The translations under genes were made by a program, and so were the position numbers. A DNA stretch of 14,763 nucleotides. It comes from Deltaproteobacteria bacterium (GTDB taxonomy: Bacteria > Desulfobacterota > Desulfobacteria > Desulfobacterales > ETH-SRB1). Shown here one piece after another: positions 13,349-14,763 of this stretch (position 1 is its first letter; each line of letters starts with the position of its first letter). The stretch is taken from assembly GCA_019314185.1 (NCBI GenBank), contig JAFCZU010000035.1:1-14763 (forward strand), in the 5' to 3' direction. Below the pieces are notes generated by a model. It did not search any database, was not told the DNA's origin, and worked only from the letters and a program-made list of their open reading frames with translations.

Positions 13349-14083
13349 ATGATTACAACAACTCAAAACTTGACACATAATCGGATTATCCACCAGTACC
13401 GTGGGAAAACCAGCAATATTTATATAATCGAAGATAAAAAACAAAATGCAACATTTCTTATTGACTGCGGAATGCCCTCTGACAGCAAAGCTCTTGTTGA
13501 TATCCTGCATCCATTACAACCTCTGAAGCACATCGTCTGCACCCATTTTCATGTGGATCATGTTTCAGGATGGATAAATCTCAGGCATGTTTTTAAAGAT
13601 TGTCAAATCTGGATGCATGAAAAGGCTAAGCTCTTTGTCACAGGGAAAAAGCGTATTCCCTATCCTTCCCTTGCCAATTATATTAAAATACTCCTGCCGT
13701 GTATGAAAGAATACTGCTATATCCCAGATTTAAGGGACCTGCGTCAAGGCGGTCTTTATGGCACTCCATTTAAAAAAGGCTTCCCTTTAGATCACGTGAA
13801 ATTCTTTTCAAGCACACAAAACGTCCTGCCGGACTTTCTTACAATACATACTCCGGGCCACAGGCCTGACTCGGTTTCCTTTTTTGACCAAGACAGCGGC
13901 ATACTTGTTTCCGGGGATTTTATTGTGGTAATAAAAGACAAACTGGTAAACAACCCTTTTGCAGCAAGCAGGAAGGATCAAAAAAACTCAATTAATAAAA
14001 TAAAAAACATGCAGGGCATAAAGTACATCTATCCAGGACACGGTCATTGCAAGTCATTTAATATTAATGAGCTGGTAACATAA
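13349..14083 (+). CDS. Metallo-beta-lactamase-fold hydrolase
   Basis: The 244-residue product has the full metal-binding set of the family: THFHVDH (65-71; His66, His68, Asp70, His71), TPGHRPDS with His171, VSGDF with Asp190 and YPGHGH with His231. It is therefore likely a soluble dinuclear zinc or iron enzyme, similar to glyoxalase II-like and other small hydrolases; the substrate cannot be predicted. The ATG is preceded by ATGGAG at the right distance as a ribosome site. Neighbours are transcribed in the opposite direction, so the gene stands alone and context gives no hint. An overlapping minus-strand frame at 13211-13510 has no family features. Confidence 0.88.
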   Translation: MITTTQNLTHNRIIHQYRGKTSNIYIIEDKKQNATFLIDCGMPSDSKALVDILHPLQPLKHIVCTHFHVDHVSGWINLRHVFKDCQIWMHEKAKLFVTGKKRIPYPSLANYIKILLPCMKEYCYIPDLRDLRQGGLYGTPFKKGFPLDHVKFFSSTQNVLPDFLTIHTPGHRPDSVSFFDQDSGILVSGDFIVVIKDKLVNNPFAASRKDQKNSINKIKNMQGIKYIYPGHGHCKSFNINELVT

Positions 14084-14158
14084 CGCCCCTAAAAGGGTTT
14101 AAAGCAAAACCGCGCGGTCCTTTCGCCGTTTAAACAGCTTGTTGAGCTTGCTTCATAT

Positions 14159-14503
14159 TTATTCGTCCTGATTATTACTCCTATAAATATGAACATCTGC
14201 TTTCTCGAGAGTTATCAAACCTTCCTTGACCACTGTTTCAATACAAGAAAGAAACTCTTTTATTTTTTCAGGTGTATCTACTATTTCCACGACAATTGGC
14301 AAATCAAGAGATAGTCGTAGTATTTTTGATGTATGAATGCGGCTATTGGCTCCAAAGCCCATTAAACCACGAAGAACGGTAGCGCCAGCTAAACCGTGTT
14401 CTTTTGCTTTAATTACAAGCCATTCATATAATGGTTTCCTTTCGTATTTGCAACTTTCTCCAATAAATATTCGGAGAAGTCGGCATTCAAGAGGAAGTTT
14501 CAT
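14159..14503 (-). CDS. DUF190 family protein (PII-like fold)
   Basis: This 114-residue soluble protein matches the DUF190 pattern: an N-terminal strand LLRIFIGESCKYERKPLYEWLV, then AKEHGLAGATVLRGLMGFG, then a strand containing LPIVVEIVDTPEKI. DUF190 proteins have a ferredoxin-like fold related to PII signalling proteins and are often encoded beside the CrcB fluoride channel. That is the arrangement here: the crcB stop is only 5 bases upstream of this ATG, and the ribosome site GGAGGTGAG overlaps the crcB 3' end. Their role in fluoride resistance is not firmly established. A regulatory interaction with the channel is inference. Confidence 0.9.
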   Translation of the reverse strand: MKLPLECRLLRIFIGESCKYERKPLYEWLVIKAKEHGLAGATVLRGLMGFGANSRIHTSKILRLSLDLPIVVEIVDTPEKIKEFLSCIETVVKEGLITLEKADVHIYRSNNQDE

Positions 14504-14508
14504 TTATC

Positions 14509-14763
14509 TCACCTCCATATTGTAATGATCGTAAATCGACCTGTCAACACAGCTAATAGCCCTAAAAATATATGAGTTCCTATGTTTATCAAAACCAGAA
14601 AAAACCTTTGATCTTGCAATAAATTCATTGTCTCATAGCTAAATGTAGAATATGTAGTAAAAGAACCTAAAAGTCCAACCATAAGCAATAAACGCATTTC
14701 TGCTGTCATGCCTGCCTGAGATTCAAGAAGATGAGAAATTATACCAATCAGAAAACATCCTGT
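14509..14763 (-). CDS. crcB: CrcB/Fluc fluoride ion channel (N-terminus beyond right edge)
   Basis: The last 84 residues are in the window. They contain the end of one membrane helix (CFLIGIISHLLES), the family signature GLLGSFTTYSTFSYET, and a final helix (FLVLINIGTHIFLGLLAVLTG). Fluc proteins are dual-topology dimeric channels that export fluoride through the inner membrane; the FTTxSTF stretch lines the pore and bears the phenylalanines and threonines involved in fluoride passage. The reading frame is open to the window end, so the start and any upstream fluoride riboswitch lie outside. It is co-transcribed with the DUF190 gene, whose ATG follows 5 bases after its stop. Confidence 0.93.
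   Translation of the reverse strand, partial: TGCFLIGIISHLLESQAGMTAEMRLLLMVGLLGSFTTYSTFSYETMNLLQDQRFFLVLINIGTHIFLGLLAVLTGRFTIITIWR

Noticed and set aside
13211..13510. Minus-strand 99-codon reading frame overlapping the metallo-hydrolase start
   Set aside because: No ribosome site or family features, and it covers both the inverted-repeat spacer and the coding start of a well-supported gene on the other strand.
14084..14158. Terminator between the convergent metallo-hydrolase and DUF190 genes
   Set aside because: Only a 4-bp CCCT/AGGG stem and a short ACCGCGCGGT palindrome are visible; neither has a clear stem plus T tract.

Overview
The window reads as chromosomal DNA of a Gram-negative, probably anaerobic bacterium, most likely a Desulfobacterota (deltaproteobacterial) lineage. 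This is inferred from lipopolysaccharide genes (Kdo transferase, arabinose-5-phosphate isomerase), a lipoprotein of the LpoA type, hybrid kinases with PhnD-like sensor domains, AT-rich coding sequence, and intergenic spacers filled with 7-base repeats and small palindromic elements. No database search was possible, so the taxon is a judgement.

Layout. On the minus strand, 1-4914 holds two paralogous membrane sensor kinases in tandem. The downstream copy runs off the left edge. The upstream copy is complete at 1039 residues: PhnD-like sensor, membrane segment, PAS, histidine kinase, two receivers. A 147-bp palindromic MITE-like element (4983-5129) separates the kinases from a DJ-1/PfpI family gene, also on the minus strand. 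A divergent spacer with a good promoter then leads to a plus-strand operon of a PilZ protein and an LpoA-like lipoprotein (6122-8482). A 386-bp spacer holds a 217-bp inverted-repeat element and fourteen perfect copies of a 7-mer that run almost into the start codon of waaA (8869-10203). waaA converges on a minus-strand pair, kdsD and a 6-phosphofructokinase gene (10446-12901). A 447-bp spacer with inverted repeats precedes a plus-strand metallo-beta-lactamase-fold gene (13349-14083). The right end holds a DUF190 gene and the 3' part of a CrcB/Fluc fluoride channel gene, both on the minus strand.

How the genes work together. kdsD makes arabinose-5-phosphate for Kdo, and waaA attaches Kdo to lipid A, so the middle of the window is an envelope region. 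The PilZ-LpoA pair may link cyclic-di-GMP to peptidoglycan synthesis. CrcB-DUF190 is a known fluoride-related pairing. The most unusual points are the cysteine-rich sensor in only one of the two kinase paralogues, the heptamer repeats of differing sequence in nearly every spacer, and the heptamer array directly at the start of waaA.
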